Positions 32,464 through 41,415 of a stretch of DNA of 64,000 nt are shown here, one piece after another. The notes beneath the pieces were generated by a model. That model did not search any database. It was not told where the DNA came from and was given only the letters and a program-made list of their open reading frames with translations. This DNA comes from Aliishimia sp965656085. GTDB lineage: Bacteria > Pseudomonadota > Alphaproteobacteria > Rhodobacterales > Rhodobacteraceae. The position numbers and the translations under genes are program-made. Position 1 is the stretch's first letter. Every line of letters starts with the position of its first letter. The DNA lies in the NCBI GenBank assembly GCA_965656085.1, contig CBFHJA010000021.1:8062-72061 (forward strand), given 5' to 3'.

Positions 32464-33242
32464 CAGCGCGGTGTCAGGAAGGAGCGGTCGGACCGCGCGG
32501 TGACGAACTCCACGATCTGCCGTACGTAATCGCTGGTGGTCTCCTCACCCAGACGCTTGGCGCGCTCATGGAAGGTGCCCTCGCCCTGCGCGAGCATCTG
32601 GAAGGCGGCGCGCAATGCGGTGATATCGGAGCGCGCAACGCCCCGACGCTTGAGCCCAACGAGGTTCAGCCCATCGAGATCGCCGCGCGGGGCCTGCACG
32701 AGGCCATAGGGGATCACGTCATTGGTCACCATGGTCACCGCGCCGATGATCGCACCTTGCCCCACGCGCACGTACTGATGCACGCCTGACAATCCGCCGA
32801 CGATCACGTCGTCTTCGAGCACGCAATGGCCCGCGATGGCGGCCGAATTCACAACGATACAGCGGTCGCCGATCATGGCGTCATGGGCGATGTGACAGCC
32901 GGCCATGAACAGACCGTCATCGCCGATCTTGGTGAGCCCGCCGCCGCCCTCGGTGCCGGTGTTCATCGTCACGTGCTCGCGGATACGGTTGCGGTTGCCG
33001 ATCACCAGACGGCTGTTCTCGCCCTTGAACTTGAGGTCTTGCGGGATCTCGCCGATCACCGCGAAAGAAAATATCACCGTGCCTGCGCCGATCTCGGTAT
33101 GGCCGTTGATGACCACATGGCTCTTGACCTCCACGTCGGGGCCAATGCGGACCTCGGGGCCGATCACGCAGAACGGTCCAATGATGGCGGAGGGGTCGAT
33201 CTGCGCGCCATCCTCGATCACGGCTGAGGGGTGAATGCCCAT
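32463..33242 (-). CDS. lpxA: UDP-N-acetylglucosamine acyltransferase
   Basis: A 259-residue left-handed beta-helix acyltransferase that starts lipid A synthesis. Hexapeptide repeats (IHPSAVIEDGAQIDPSAIIG, PEVRIGPDVEVKSHVVINGH) and the catalytic His in AGCHIAHDAMIGDRCIV are clear, and the C-terminal helical part contains GLNLVGLKRRGV. Length is normal. The stop and the lpxI start share one base, and fabZ ends 7 bp upstream. Confidence 0.97.
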   Translation of the reverse strand: MGIHPSAVIEDGAQIDPSAIIGPFCVIGPEVRIGPDVEVKSHVVINGHTEIGAGTVIFSFAVIGEIPQDLKFKGENSRLVIGNRNRIREHVTMNTGTEGGGGLTKIGDDGLFMAGCHIAHDAMIGDRCIVVNSAAIAGHCVLEDDVIVGGLSGVHQYVRVGQGAIIGAVTMVTNDVIPYGLVQAPRGDLDGLNLVGLKRRGVARSDITALRAAFQMLAQGEGTFHERAKRLGEETTSDYVRQIVEFVTARSDRSFLTPR

Positions 33243-33249
33243 GGCTGGC

Positions 33250-33717
33250 TTACTCCTGCGGCAGTTCCATCATGGCGGTGAACTCGGCCTCGGCGGCCAT
33301 CTCGCGCTCCACACGCGCGACCCCGCCAAATTTCCAGACCTTGCCACCCGGCTTCCCGCGCAGCGTGGTCAGCTCCATCTCCAGCACGTCGCCGGGCACG
33401 ACCTTGCGGCGGAACTTGCACTTGTCGATGGACATGAAATAGACCTTCATCTCCTTGTCTTCCATCCCCAACGCGGTGCCAACCATGACAGCGGCTGTCT
33501 GCGCCATGGCCTCGACGATTGTGACGCCGGGCATGATCGGAAGGCCCGGGAAGTGGCCTTGGAAGTGCGGCTCGTTCATGGTGACGTTCTTGATACCCAG
33601 AGCCGATGCGGTGCCCTGAATGGCCTCGACCTTGTCCACCAGCAGGAACGGGTAGCGGTGTGGCAGAATGCGTTGGATGCGCTGAATGTCCGCGCTGAGG
33701 GGCGTGTCGTCACTCAT
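33250..33717 (-). CDS. fabZ: 3-hydroxyacyl-ACP dehydratase FabZ
   Basis: A 155-residue hotdog dehydratase of fatty-acid elongation. IQRILPHRYPFLLVDKV, the catalytic His in PHFQGHFPGLPIMPGV and the following EAMAQTAAVM (Glu in the same helix) are present. The start MSDDTPLSADI is preferred to an ATG six codons upstream because it matches family length and has AGGAGGCTC-type sequence before it. It lies between ompH and lpxA; lpxD, often found here in other Proteobacteria, is absent. Confidence 0.96.
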   Translation of the reverse strand: MSDDTPLSADIQRIQRILPHRYPFLLVDKVEAIQGTASALGIKNVTMNEPHFQGHFPGLPIMPGVTIVEAMAQTAAVMVGTALGMEDKEMKVYFMSIDKCKFRRKVVPGDVLEMELTTLRGKPGGKVWKFGGVARVEREMAAEAEFTAMMELPQE

Positions 33718-33791
33718 AGGAGGCTCTGCCTTCACGTGCTGTCTGAATTGGGTGACGGGTTAGCAAGCAAGGCCCGCAGGGGCAAGCGCTG

Positions 33792-34403
33792 TCACGGCTC
33801 GCCGCCCGCGTCATCCCCCGTACCACCATCCGTGCCGTCGCCCAGTTCAGCGTCGATTCGCACGACGGCATCGCGGGTTATGTCGACAAGGTTGAGCGAC
33901 AGGAACACCGAGCGGCGTTCGAGCACCACGGCGGCGCCCGCCTCGCGCATCATCGCCTCCAGAACCGGTGCCGCAGTGGTAAGAAACTCACCCCGGCTGT
34001 CTTCCAGCCGCAGGCTGAGCGCGCGCGCCTTGGCGTCCTGCTCACGGCGGATCGCCCGGACTTTCTCGTCGAACGCATCGGCCAGATCGCGAAAGGTTTC
34101 CGGATCGAGCGAGGCCCGGCGCTCGGTGAGATCACGTTCCTCGGCGGTCAGGTCGGCCTCGATCTCGCGGTTCTCTGCGGCGAGCGCGACCCGCTCGGCC
34201 TCCACGCTGGCCAGAACCCGGCGGCCATAGGCACTGTCGCGGTAGAGCATGTCGGAATCGATGACCAGCACGGGGCTGCGCACCTGCGTTGCGCTGGAGG
34301 CGCTCTGCGCGGCCGCAGGCCCCGGCGGCCACGCTGCCACAGCGAGCCAACCCGCAGCCAGCGCGGCAAGCCCGGCCCCGGCTATGGACCGCCGCCTGTT
34401 CAT
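33792..34403 (-). CDS. OmpH/Skp-family periplasmic chaperone
   Basis: A 203-residue secreted protein with a signal peptide (GLAALAAGWLAVAAWPPGPAAAQ) and a long charged helix (residues about 75-165, EAERVALAAENREIEADLTA) that forms the Skp coiled-coil tentacles. SPVLVIDSDMLYRDSAYGRR matches the family beta-strand start. Skp carries unfolded outer-membrane proteins to the BAM complex, and this gene lies directly after bamA with 2 bp between, as in most Proteobacteria. The C-terminus is a Gly/Asp-rich tail. Confidence 0.9.
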   Translation of the reverse strand: MNRRRSIAGAGLAALAAGWLAVAAWPPGPAAAQSASSATQVRSPVLVIDSDMLYRDSAYGRRVLASVEAERVALAAENREIEADLTAEERDLTERRASLDPETFRDLADAFDEKVRAIRREQDAKARALSLRLEDSRGEFLTTAAPVLEAMMREAGAAVVLERRSVFLSLNLVDITRDAVVRIDAELGDGTDGGTGDDAGGEP

Positions 34404-34405
34404 AA

Positions 34406-36766
34406 TCAGAACTGCGTGCTGAGCGTGAGGTCGAACTGCTGCTCCTTGTCGAAGACTTCCTTCTGCAGCGCTTCGGAGAAGTTGAAGCGCAGCGGCCCGA
34501 CCGGGGTTTCCCACAGAATGGAGACACCGATCACATGCCGTGCCGATCCGCTTGCGCCGACGACATTGGGGCTGCCCCCGGTATTCACATCATCAATGTT
34601 CCACAGGTTGCCGATGTCATAGAACAGGCCCCCGCGAATGCCGTATTCCTCGGGCAGACCCAACGGGAACTCTGCATCAAAGCGCAGAACCGCGAAGTAA
34701 TTGCCGCCGATCGCGTCGTCGATGCCGTTGGCCGCATCGACCTCGCGTGGCCCGATCCCGGCAGGCTCGAAGCCACGCATGATCGACGGGTTCAGGATAT
34801 AGCGGTCGGTCACACGATTAGTCCCGCTGCCCCAGCTCAGCGCCCCGGCCTCCAGCGTGGCGCGCAGGGTGACCTCCTCGTTGAAGGCCAGTGTCTGGCC
34901 CACGACACGCATGGAGGTCTTGACGAACTCGTTGTCGCCTCCGAGCCCGGCAAAGTCTTGACCGATTTCGAAAAGCACGCCGGCATTGGGGTTCAGCCCC
35001 GTTCTCCTGCTGTCATATGTATAGCGATAGCCAAGCGAGCTGGCATAGCGCTCGCCGGAATCAATTTCCGAGGAAATGATCGGCCCGCTCTCATCCACGT
35101 CGCGGCGCTTCATGTCCACCACGTCGAGCGTGTAGTTGAACCCCAGCCGCCCGTTCTCGCTGACCGGAAAGGCGATCGAGGGCGAGAAGACCAGCTTTTC
35201 GAAATCATAGGTGACGAAGGTGGAGGTGTTGTCGGTGAAATTCAGCTGCAGCCCAAACTCCAGATCACGCCCGAGCAGCGCGGGCTCGACGAAGGTGAAG
35301 CCGGTGTTCTGCGACTCTTCGGCGGTGGAGAGGTTCAGCGTGAGCCGCTGGCCACGACCGAGGAAGTTGTTCTCCGAGAACTGCACCGCGAGGCCAAAGC
35401 CGGAGTTGTTGGAATAGGTGCCGCCGAAAGTGAAGGCGCCGGTGGGTTGTTCGACCACGTCCACATCGACGATGACCTGATCGGGCCGCGAGCCCTCCCG
35501 GGCGTTGACCTCGGCAGTCTCGAAATAGTCCAGCGCCCGGATACGCTCGGCGCTCTCGCGGATTTCACGCGGGTTGAACGGATCGCCCTCGACGATGCGG
35601 AACTGGCGGCGGACCACCCGGTCGAGCGTGGTGGTGTTGCCCTCGATATCAATGCGCTCAACGAAGACCCGGGGGCCGCGGCTGAGCACATATTCGATGT
35701 CGAGCGTGAGCGTGCGGTCGTTGCGGGTCACTCGCGGCTCCACCCGCAAAAAGTCGATCCCCTCGCGCACGGCGAGGCGCTCCATGCGTGCGATGTCGTT
35801 CTCGACGATGGTGGGCGAATAGACGATGTTGCTGCGCGCCTTCATCGCGGCTGCAAAGATGGCTTCGTCGGCCTCGGGCACCTCGCTGCGCACGGTGACC
35901 CCGCCGAAGCGGAATTGCTGGCCTTCTTGTACGTTGAAGACAAGGAAGAAACCGTCACGCTCGCGGGTCAGCTCGGCATTGACCGAATTGGTTCGGAAAT
36001 CGATATAGCCCCGGCTGAGATAGAAATCGCGGAGCACTTGCTTGTCGAACTCGACGCGGTCCTCGACCAGCGTGTCCGAGCGCACGAAGGACCGAAACAG
36101 GCCGGCCTGCTTTGTATTGAGCACCCGGCGCAAACGGCGGTCGGAATAAACCCGGTTACCCACGAAGCTCAGCCGCTCGATTTCAACCAGATCGCCCTCG
36201 AAAATCTCGAAGACCACATCGACGCGGTTGTCGGAGCGGCGGATCACGCGCGGGATCACACGGGCCGCGATACGCCCGTCATTGGCATAGGCTTCGGCCA
36301 CCGCGGCGGCGTCGCGTTCGATCTGGGCGGGGTTGTAGACGCGGCGCTCGGTGGAGCCGGTCAGCGCGGCGAGCGCGTCATCGTCGATCCGGCGATTGCC
36401 CTCGTAGCTGATCCGGTTGATCGTCGGAAACTCGACCACGGTGATGCGCAGGGTGTTGCCGCGCGGCTCGATCTCGACGCTTTCGAACAGACCCGAGCGT
36501 TGCAGATTCTGCTGGGCTGCGTTGACCTGCCCGCCGGTGACGGTCTCGCCACGGGCGATCCCGGCGGTGCGCAGGATGGCCGCATCACCGATCCGCTGGT
36601 TGCCCTCGATGTCCACATTTGTGAAACGATAGCTCTGCGCGTCTGCCACGCTGGCCAGAAGCGCCAGCACCAGAGTGGCCAGACAGGTGGCGATCCACCC
36701 GGTATAGCCCTGTTTCGCCTGCAGCCCGCGCACCACCGTGTGCGCTCTAAATCCACCACTTGCCAT
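34406..36766 (-). CDS. bamA: Outer-membrane protein assembly factor BamA
   Basis: A 786-residue outer-membrane protein: signal peptide cleaved after SVADA, five POTRA domains (first FTNVDIEGNQRIGDAAIL; GNRVYSDRRLRRVL; IDIEGNTTTLDRVVRRQF) and a C-terminal 16-stranded barrel ending in the expected Phe (FDLTLSTQF). LPEEYGIRGGLFYDIGNLW is typical. It inserts barrel proteins into the outer membrane. It precedes ompH and has its own good promoter, so it need not depend on rseP transcription. Confidence 0.97.
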   Translation of the reverse strand: MASGGFRAHTVVRGLQAKQGYTGWIATCLATLVLALLASVADAQSYRFTNVDIEGNQRIGDAAILRTAGIARGETVTGGQVNAAQQNLQRSGLFESVEIEPRGNTLRITVVEFPTINRISYEGNRRIDDDALAALTGSTERRVYNPAQIERDAAAVAEAYANDGRIAARVIPRVIRRSDNRVDVVFEIFEGDLVEIERLSFVGNRVYSDRRLRRVLNTKQAGLFRSFVRSDTLVEDRVEFDKQVLRDFYLSRGYIDFRTNSVNAELTRERDGFFLVFNVQEGQQFRFGGVTVRSEVPEADEAIFAAAMKARSNIVYSPTIVENDIARMERLAVREGIDFLRVEPRVTRNDRTLTLDIEYVLSRGPRVFVERIDIEGNTTTLDRVVRRQFRIVEGDPFNPREIRESAERIRALDYFETAEVNAREGSRPDQVIVDVDVVEQPTGAFTFGGTYSNNSGFGLAVQFSENNFLGRGQRLTLNLSTAEESQNTGFTFVEPALLGRDLEFGLQLNFTDNTSTFVTYDFEKLVFSPSIAFPVSENGRLGFNYTLDVVDMKRRDVDESGPIISSEIDSGERYASSLGYRYTYDSRRTGLNPNAGVLFEIGQDFAGLGGDNEFVKTSMRVVGQTLAFNEEVTLRATLEAGALSWGSGTNRVTDRYILNPSIMRGFEPAGIGPREVDAANGIDDAIGGNYFAVLRFDAEFPLGLPEEYGIRGGLFYDIGNLWNIDDVNTGGSPNVVGASGSARHVIGVSILWETPVGPLRFNFSEALQKEVFDKEQQFDLTLSTQF

Positions 36767-36797
36767 GACATGTCCCAGCCAATTTTTATTGCGTCCG

Positions 36798-36826
36798 TCA
36801 GTAGCCGGAATGCCCGGTCATGTCAA
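36798..36826 (-). promoter_or_regulatory. Predicted promoter of bamA
   Basis: On the minus strand TTGACA (36826-36821), a 17-bp spacer and TACTGA (36803-36798), about 31 bp before the bamA ATG. The -35 box is perfect and the spacing optimal. Confidence 0.6.
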
Positions 36827-36833
36827 AACGCCA

Positions 36834-36865
36834 AACGGCCCACGCGGGTGGTCCGCCGGGCCGTT
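36834..36865 (-). terminator. Terminator between the 41-residue gene and bamA
   Basis: AACGGCCC and GGGCCGTT form an 8-bp stem with an inner GCGG...CCGC pairing; on the minus strand TTTGGCGTTTTGA follows. It lies just upstream of the bamA promoter and 69 bp after the 41-residue gene. Confidence 0.65.
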
Positions 36866-36934
36866 GTTGCCGCTATGACGCGGCCGGTTTGCCAGTCTGT
36901 CGCCTAGAACGTCGCGCGCGTCTCGAAATGCGCG

Positions 36935-37060
36935 TCAGAGCGAGCCGAGCCACGCGCCGAACATCAGCGCGAGAAAGATTGTTGCGACGTAGAGAAACCG
37001 ATCCCAGTTCAGCATCATCACGAGGCTCAGTCCACGATATCCATTGGTCAGGGTCTGCAT
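36935..37060 (-). CDS. Small membrane protein, 41 residues
   Basis: The frame reads MQTLTNGYRGLSLVMMLNWD then RFLYVATIFLALMFGAWLGSL. It has one hydrophobic helix after a short polar N-terminus. I recall near-identical small proteins (MQTLTNGYRGL..LNWDR.LYV) annotated as hypothetical in Rhodobacterales, which together with the downstream terminator makes it a real gene. It lies between rseP and bamA in its own transcription unit. Function unknown; a role in envelope homeostasis is only a guess from location. Confidence 0.75.
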   Translation of the reverse strand: MQTLTNGYRGLSLVMMLNWDRFLYVATIFLALMFGAWLGSL

Positions 37061-37185
37061 GAGTCAGGTCACTTTTGCTACTTTGTGCCACCGTGGCGCA
37101 CAAATGCGGCAAGGGTTTACCCCGAATGTGACGAAATCAGGGCATTTGCCCGGGCCCACGCGCCCACACGCCTATGCAGACTTGC

Positions 37186-38535
37186 TCATGGACAGCGGAA
37201 ATCGTTGTAGAGCGCGAAGATCATCAGGCTCAGAACCATTGTCAGACCCAAGGTCATCAGCACGCGCAGCGCCGCATCGCTCGGCGGGCGGCCCGCGACG
37301 GCCTCGTAGGCGTAGAACACAAGATGCCCACCATCCAGCGCCGGGATCGGGAACAAGTTCAAAAGCCCCACCGCAGTCGAGAGCACGGCGATGAACACCA
37401 CGAAATTCAGCGCACCCTGGCTCGCCATCTGCCCGGAGACCTGCGCGATTCCCACCGGACCGCTGAGATTACAGGTGCCGATATTGCCCGCGATCATGTG
37501 CCAAAGCCCGGAGATCGAGCCTGTGATGATCTCGCCGACCCGCTCGACGCCGCGCACCACCGCCGCGCCCGGCCCCAGCGTTTCGGTGGCCGGCGCGAAG
37601 CTCAGACCCGAGGCCACGCCGATGCGCCACTCGGTGCGAAAGCCGCCATCGTCCTGCGGCTCATCCACCCGCTTGGGCGTCAGCGCGAAGGACAGCGTCT
37701 CTCCGCCGCGCCACACAGTCAGATCGAGCGTGCGGCCCTCAGAGCTTTCCACCGCGTTCTTAAGCTCGGTGAAAGTATAGACCGGCGTGCCGTCAATTGC
37801 GGTGATCACATCCCCGGTCTCCAGCCCCGAGGCCATCGCCGCGCTTTGCGCCGCGAGCCCGGCAACCATGGGCGGCATGAAATGCGCATCCTCAACCGTC
37901 GTGACCCGCCCGTTCCGCTCGACCTCGTAGGTAAGCGTTTCGCTGATCGGCAGCGCGTCGAGATACTCGCCATAAATCTCGTCCTCGGTGCTCGGGAAGG
38001 CGTTGCCGTTGATCGCGAGGATCACATCGCCTTCCTGAAGCCCACGGTTTTCAACCGGCAGAGGCTCAAGCGTGCCAACGGTCAGCGGGTCGCGCGCTTG
38101 GCCCGAATTCATCGCAACCAGCGCGAAAATGAGGATCGACAGCACGAAATTGAACACCGGCCCGGCGGCCACCGTCGCCGTCCGCGCCCAGAGCGGCGCG
38201 CCGTGCATCGTGGCCCGCAGCGCCTCCGGGTCGGCCTCTGCCGCCGCCATCGCGTCCTCGTCCTTGCCCGAGGCGGCATTGGCATCGCCGGCAAATTTCA
38301 CATAGCCGCCAAACGGGAGCGCCGCGACCTGCCATTGCGTGCCGTGCTTGTCCGTACGCGCAAACAACACCGGGCCAAAGCCGATGGAAAACACATCCGC
38401 CTTGATGCCCGACCAACGCCCGACGATGTAATGGCCGTATTCGTGGATCGCCACGATCACCGACAGCGCCAGAATGAAGGCCAGAATCGTCCAGATGAGC
38501 CCGCCGAACTGCGGGAGCAGTGCCATAATATCCAA
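37186..38535 (-). CDS. rseP: Site-2 metalloprotease RseP
   Basis: A 449-residue inner-membrane zinc protease. The catalytic HEYGH is at residues 31-35 in the first membrane helix, two PDZ domains lie in the periplasmic part (PLPVENRGLQEGDVILAING; GLETGDVITAIDGTPV), and the second active-site motif LFPIPALDGGHL is near the C-terminus. RseP cleaves anti-sigma factors and leftover signal peptides during envelope stress. It is 4 bp from dxr in the cluster. Confidence 0.96.
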   Translation of the reverse strand: MDIMALLPQFGGLIWTILAFILALSVIVAIHEYGHYIVGRWSGIKADVFSIGFGPVLFARTDKHGTQWQVAALPFGGYVKFAGDANAASGKDEDAMAAAEADPEALRATMHGAPLWARTATVAAGPVFNFVLSILIFALVAMNSGQARDPLTVGTLEPLPVENRGLQEGDVILAINGNAFPSTEDEIYGEYLDALPISETLTYEVERNGRVTTVEDAHFMPPMVAGLAAQSAAMASGLETGDVITAIDGTPVYTFTELKNAVESSEGRTLDLTVWRGGETLSFALTPKRVDEPQDDGGFRTEWRIGVASGLSFAPATETLGPGAAVVRGVERVGEIITGSISGLWHMIAGNIGTCNLSGPVGIAQVSGQMASQGALNFVVFIAVLSTAVGLLNLFPIPALDGGHLVFYAYEAVAGRPPSDAALRVLMTLGLTMVLSLMIFALYNDFRCP

Positions 38536-38539
38536 AAAT

Positions 38540-39721
38540 CTACCCTGTCTGCTCTTCGATCACGCCGCGCGCGGCCTTTCTAGCGAGATGGTCCACCCGG
38601 GCCACGTTATCAAGTGTCATTGGGGCATCAATGAGACCTTCGAGGGCCGCTTCCATGCCCAGAACCTCCTCGACGACCCCGGCCATGCGGGTGAAATTGA
38701 TCCGCCCGGCGATGAACCCGTCGAGCGCTGTTTCCTTCGCGGCGTTGAACACCGCGCCCGCCAGACCGCGCCGCTCCATCACTTCGCGCGCGAGCCGCAG
38801 CGCGGGCCAGCGGGTCTCGCAGGGCGCGCGGAAGGTGAATTGGCCGAGCTTCGCGAGATCAAGCCGTTCGACCGGCAGATCGAGCCGTTCGGGATGGTGC
38901 AGCGCAAAGCCGATCGCGTGGCGCATATCGGGCGGGCCGACATGGGCCATGAGCGCGCCATCGCGGAACCCCACCAGCGCGTGGATCATCGATTCGGGAT
39001 GCACGATCACTTCGATCTGGCTTGGCGCGACCCCGAAATATTCTCGCGTTTCAATGAGTTCGAGGGCTTTGTTAAACATGGAGGCCGAGTCGATCGTGAT
39101 CCGCTGGCCCATGTCCCAATTGGGATGCGCCGAGGCCTGCGCCAGCGTCGCGCCCGCCAGATCCTCCAAGGGCCAGTCGCGAAACGCGCCACCCGAGGCG
39201 GTGATGATCACCCGCTCCACCGCGTCCATATCCTCGCCGATCAGCGCCTGAAACACCGCCGAATGTTCGCTGTCCACCGGCAGAAGCTGCCCGCCATGCT
39301 GCCGCGCGGTCTCTAGCACCAGCGCACCCGCACAGACGAGCGATTCCTTGTTGGCCAGCGCCAGTGTCGCGCCCTGCTCCAACGCCTTGAGCCCCGGTGC
39401 GAGCCCCGCTGCGCCGACGATGGCCGACATCACCCAATCGGCGGGACGGCTGGCCGCCTCCAAGAGCGCATCCGGCCCCGCCGCGGCTTCAATGCCGGTG
39501 CCTGCGAGCGCTTGTTGCAACATGCCCAGCTTGTCGACTTGCGCCGTAACCGCGACCTCCGCGCGAAGGCGTTTCGCATCCTCGGCCAAGAGCGCGATAT
39601 TGCCCGACCCGGTCAGCGCAACCACGTCGTAAAGCTCCGGCGCGCGGGCGATCAGGTCGATGGTGTTCTGGCCGATGGAGCCGGTGGCTCCAAAGATCGA
39701 GATGCGCCGTGTCTGGGTCAC
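38540..39721 (-). CDS. dxr: 1-deoxy-D-xylulose 5-phosphate reductoisomerase
   Basis: A 393-residue NADPH enzyme forming MEP in the non-mevalonate isoprenoid pathway. It has the Rossmann motif IFGATGSIGQNTIDLI, ALANKESLVCAG, the substrate-binding LLPVDSEHSAVFQAL and SASMFNKALELIE. Length is normal. It feeds isoprenoid precursors to the uppS product encoded nearby. It is followed by rseP 4 bp later and preceded by cdsA after 24 bp. Confidence 0.97.
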   Translation of the reverse strand: MTQTRRISIFGATGSIGQNTIDLIARAPELYDVVALTGSGNIALLAEDAKRLRAEVAVTAQVDKLGMLQQALAGTGIEAAAGPDALLEAASRPADWVMSAIVGAAGLAPGLKALEQGATLALANKESLVCAGALVLETARQHGGQLLPVDSEHSAVFQALIGEDMDAVERVIITASGGAFRDWPLEDLAGATLAQASAHPNWDMGQRITIDSASMFNKALELIETREYFGVAPSQIEVIVHPESMIHALVGFRDGALMAHVGPPDMRHAIGFALHHPERLDLPVERLDLAKLGQFTFRAPCETRWPALRLAREVMERRGLAGAVFNAAKETALDGFIAGRINFTRMAGVVEEVLGMEAALEGLIDAPMTLDNVARVDHLARKAARGVIEEQTG

Positions 39722-39745
39722 GTCTGGCTTGGTCCTGTCTTTTGC

Positions 39746-40549
39746 TTACTGCGGTGGCATCTGGAGCGGGAAGCCGAAGCCAAGGCTCAGCACCAGAAAC
39801 GCCGCTGCCGCGCCGATCAGACCGTCGAACCGGTCGAGCACGCCGCCATGGCCGGGGATCAGCCCGGAGCTGTCCTTAACGCCCATGCGCCGCTTGATCG
39901 CGCTCTCGGCAATATCCCCCATTTGCCCGGCGAAGGCGAGCACGACCGAGCCGAGCACCACCGCGCCCATGAGCCCCGAGCCGATGGCGAAGACCGCGCC
40001 GACCGCGCCCGCGCCGATCCAGCCCGCGATGGTGCCGGACCATGTTTTCTTGGGGCTGATGCGGGGCCAGAATTTCGGCCCGCCGAAGCTCTTGCCCGCG
40101 AAATAGCCCATCACGTCGGAAATCACGACCAGCACCACGAGCCAGAGCAGCACGCCGATGCCGTACTCGGTCCGCACGATCCCGAGCGCATAGCCGCCCG
40201 CGCCGATCAGCAGCGCATAAGAGGCGGCGATGCGGCGGTTCTCGGGAACCTGCGCGGCCAGCGCCACGGGCGGGGCCAGCAGCGCAAGCGGCGCGTAGAG
40301 CAGCGGAAGGACCAGCGCCGCAGAGACCGCCACCGCGCCCAGCAGGCCCATTTGCCAAGCCAGCGCAGGGCGGGCGGGCGCGAGCATCCGCACCAATTCC
40401 CAGACCATCAGGCCGCAGACCACCGCCAGAAGCGCGCCGAACACCGCGCCACCATACCAGATCGCAATGAGAGCGACGGCGATCATCGCCAGCGCGGAGC
40501 CGAGCCGCGGAAGAAGGTCGCCCCACTTATCCGCGGCCCGTGCGCTCAC
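39746..40549 (-). CDS. cdsA: Phosphatidate cytidylyltransferase
   Basis: A 267-residue multi-pass membrane enzyme making CDP-diacylglycerol for phospholipids. The CDP-DAG synthase signature is present as VVISDVMGYFAGKSFGG, SPKKTWSGTIAGWIGAG and the C-terminal IKRRMGVKDSSGLIPGHGGVLDRFDGL. Its start overlaps the uppS stop by 4 nt. Confidence 0.95.
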   Translation of the reverse strand: MSARAADKWGDLLPRLGSALAMIAVALIAIWYGGAVFGALLAVVCGLMVWELVRMLAPARPALAWQMGLLGAVAVSAALVLPLLYAPLALLAPPVALAAQVPENRRIAASYALLIGAGGYALGIVRTEYGIGVLLWLVVLVVISDVMGYFAGKSFGGPKFWPRISPKKTWSGTIAGWIGAGAVGAVFAIGSGLMGAVVLGSVVLAFAGQMGDIAESAIKRRMGVKDSSGLIPGHGGVLDRFDGLIGAAAAFLVLSLGFGFPLQMPPQ

Positions 40550-41328
40550 GTCTTCACAGCGCCAAAGCGCCGGTCACGCTTGCCGTAGGCCGCGCAGAGC
40601 CGCCCGAACTCTTCGGCCCGGAAATCCGGCCAGAGCGTGTCAACGAACTCATATTCCGAATAGGCCGATTGCCAGAGCAGGAAGTTGGAGATGCGCGCCT
40701 CGCCGCTCGTGCGGATCACGAGGTCAGGATCTGGTAAAACGCAAGTATCCAAGTACTTTGGGAGCGTTTCTTCATCCACATCCGCCGGGTCGAGCTTGCC
40801 ATCGGCCACATCCTGCGCAAGGCGCTTGGTGGCCCGGGCCACCTCGTCGCGCCCGCCGTAATTGAGCGCGATGGTCAGGTTCATCTCGCAATTGCCCGAG
40901 GTCACCGCTTCAAGCTCGTCCATCAGCTTCACCAGGCTGGGATCGAGCCGCACCCGGTCGCCGATGAACCGTACGCAGACACCGGCCTCGAAGAGCGCGC
41001 GCGCCTCGCGGGTGATGTAGCGCCGGAACAGGCTCATGAGCCCGGCCACCTCGACCTGCGTGCGTTTCCAGTTCTCGGTCGAAAAGGCGAAGATCGTCAG
41101 GTATTTCACCCCCAGATCGGGGCAGGCCTCGACGATCTCGCGCACCCGGCGCGCCCCAGCATGGTGCCCGAACAGGCGCGGGCGCCCGCGCTGCGTGGCC
41201 CAGCGGCCATTGCCGTCCATGATGATCGCCACATGACGGGGCCCGCCTTCGGGGGCGGTCTTTGCGGGCGTGTCGGGCGCAGGGTGTCGTAGTGTATCGG
41301 GGATGAGCCGACTCCAGTTCTTCGTCAA
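40546..41328 (-). CDS. uppS: Isoprenyl transferase (undecaprenyl diphosphate synthase)
   Basis: A 260-residue cis-prenyltransferase making the lipid carrier for peptidoglycan and O-antigen. The catalytic Asp lies in IIMDGNGRWATQRG, and FAFSTENWKR and RTSGEARISNFLLWQSAYSE are family motifs. The first 30 residues are a non-conserved extension, so an internal start near HVAIIMDG is possible but none has a better ribosome site. 87 bp separate it from frr. Confidence 0.95.
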   Translation of the reverse strand: MTKNWSRLIPDTLRHPAPDTPAKTAPEGGPRHVAIIMDGNGRWATQRGRPRLFGHHAGARRVREIVEACPDLGVKYLTIFAFSTENWKRTQVEVAGLMSLFRRYITREARALFEAGVCVRFIGDRVRLDPSLVKLMDELEAVTSGNCEMNLTIALNYGGRDEVARATKRLAQDVADGKLDPADVDEETLPKYLDTCVLPDPDLVIRTSGEARISNFLLWQSAYSEYEFVDTLWPDFRAEEFGRLCAAYGKRDRRFGAVKT

Positions 41329-41415
41329 TGGCTGCGCTCCTTGGCTGAGATGCGTGTAGCGCAGCGCGCAGCCCCCTGCCTCTTGGCCAGAACGCCGCAG
41401 AGGGATAGGGACAGG

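Noticed and set aside
34535..36907. 790-codon open frame on the plus strand, antisense to bamA
   Set aside because: Composition is His/Asp/Gly-rich without domains, and the minus strand encodes a full BamA; long antisense frames are expected in GC-rich codon usage.
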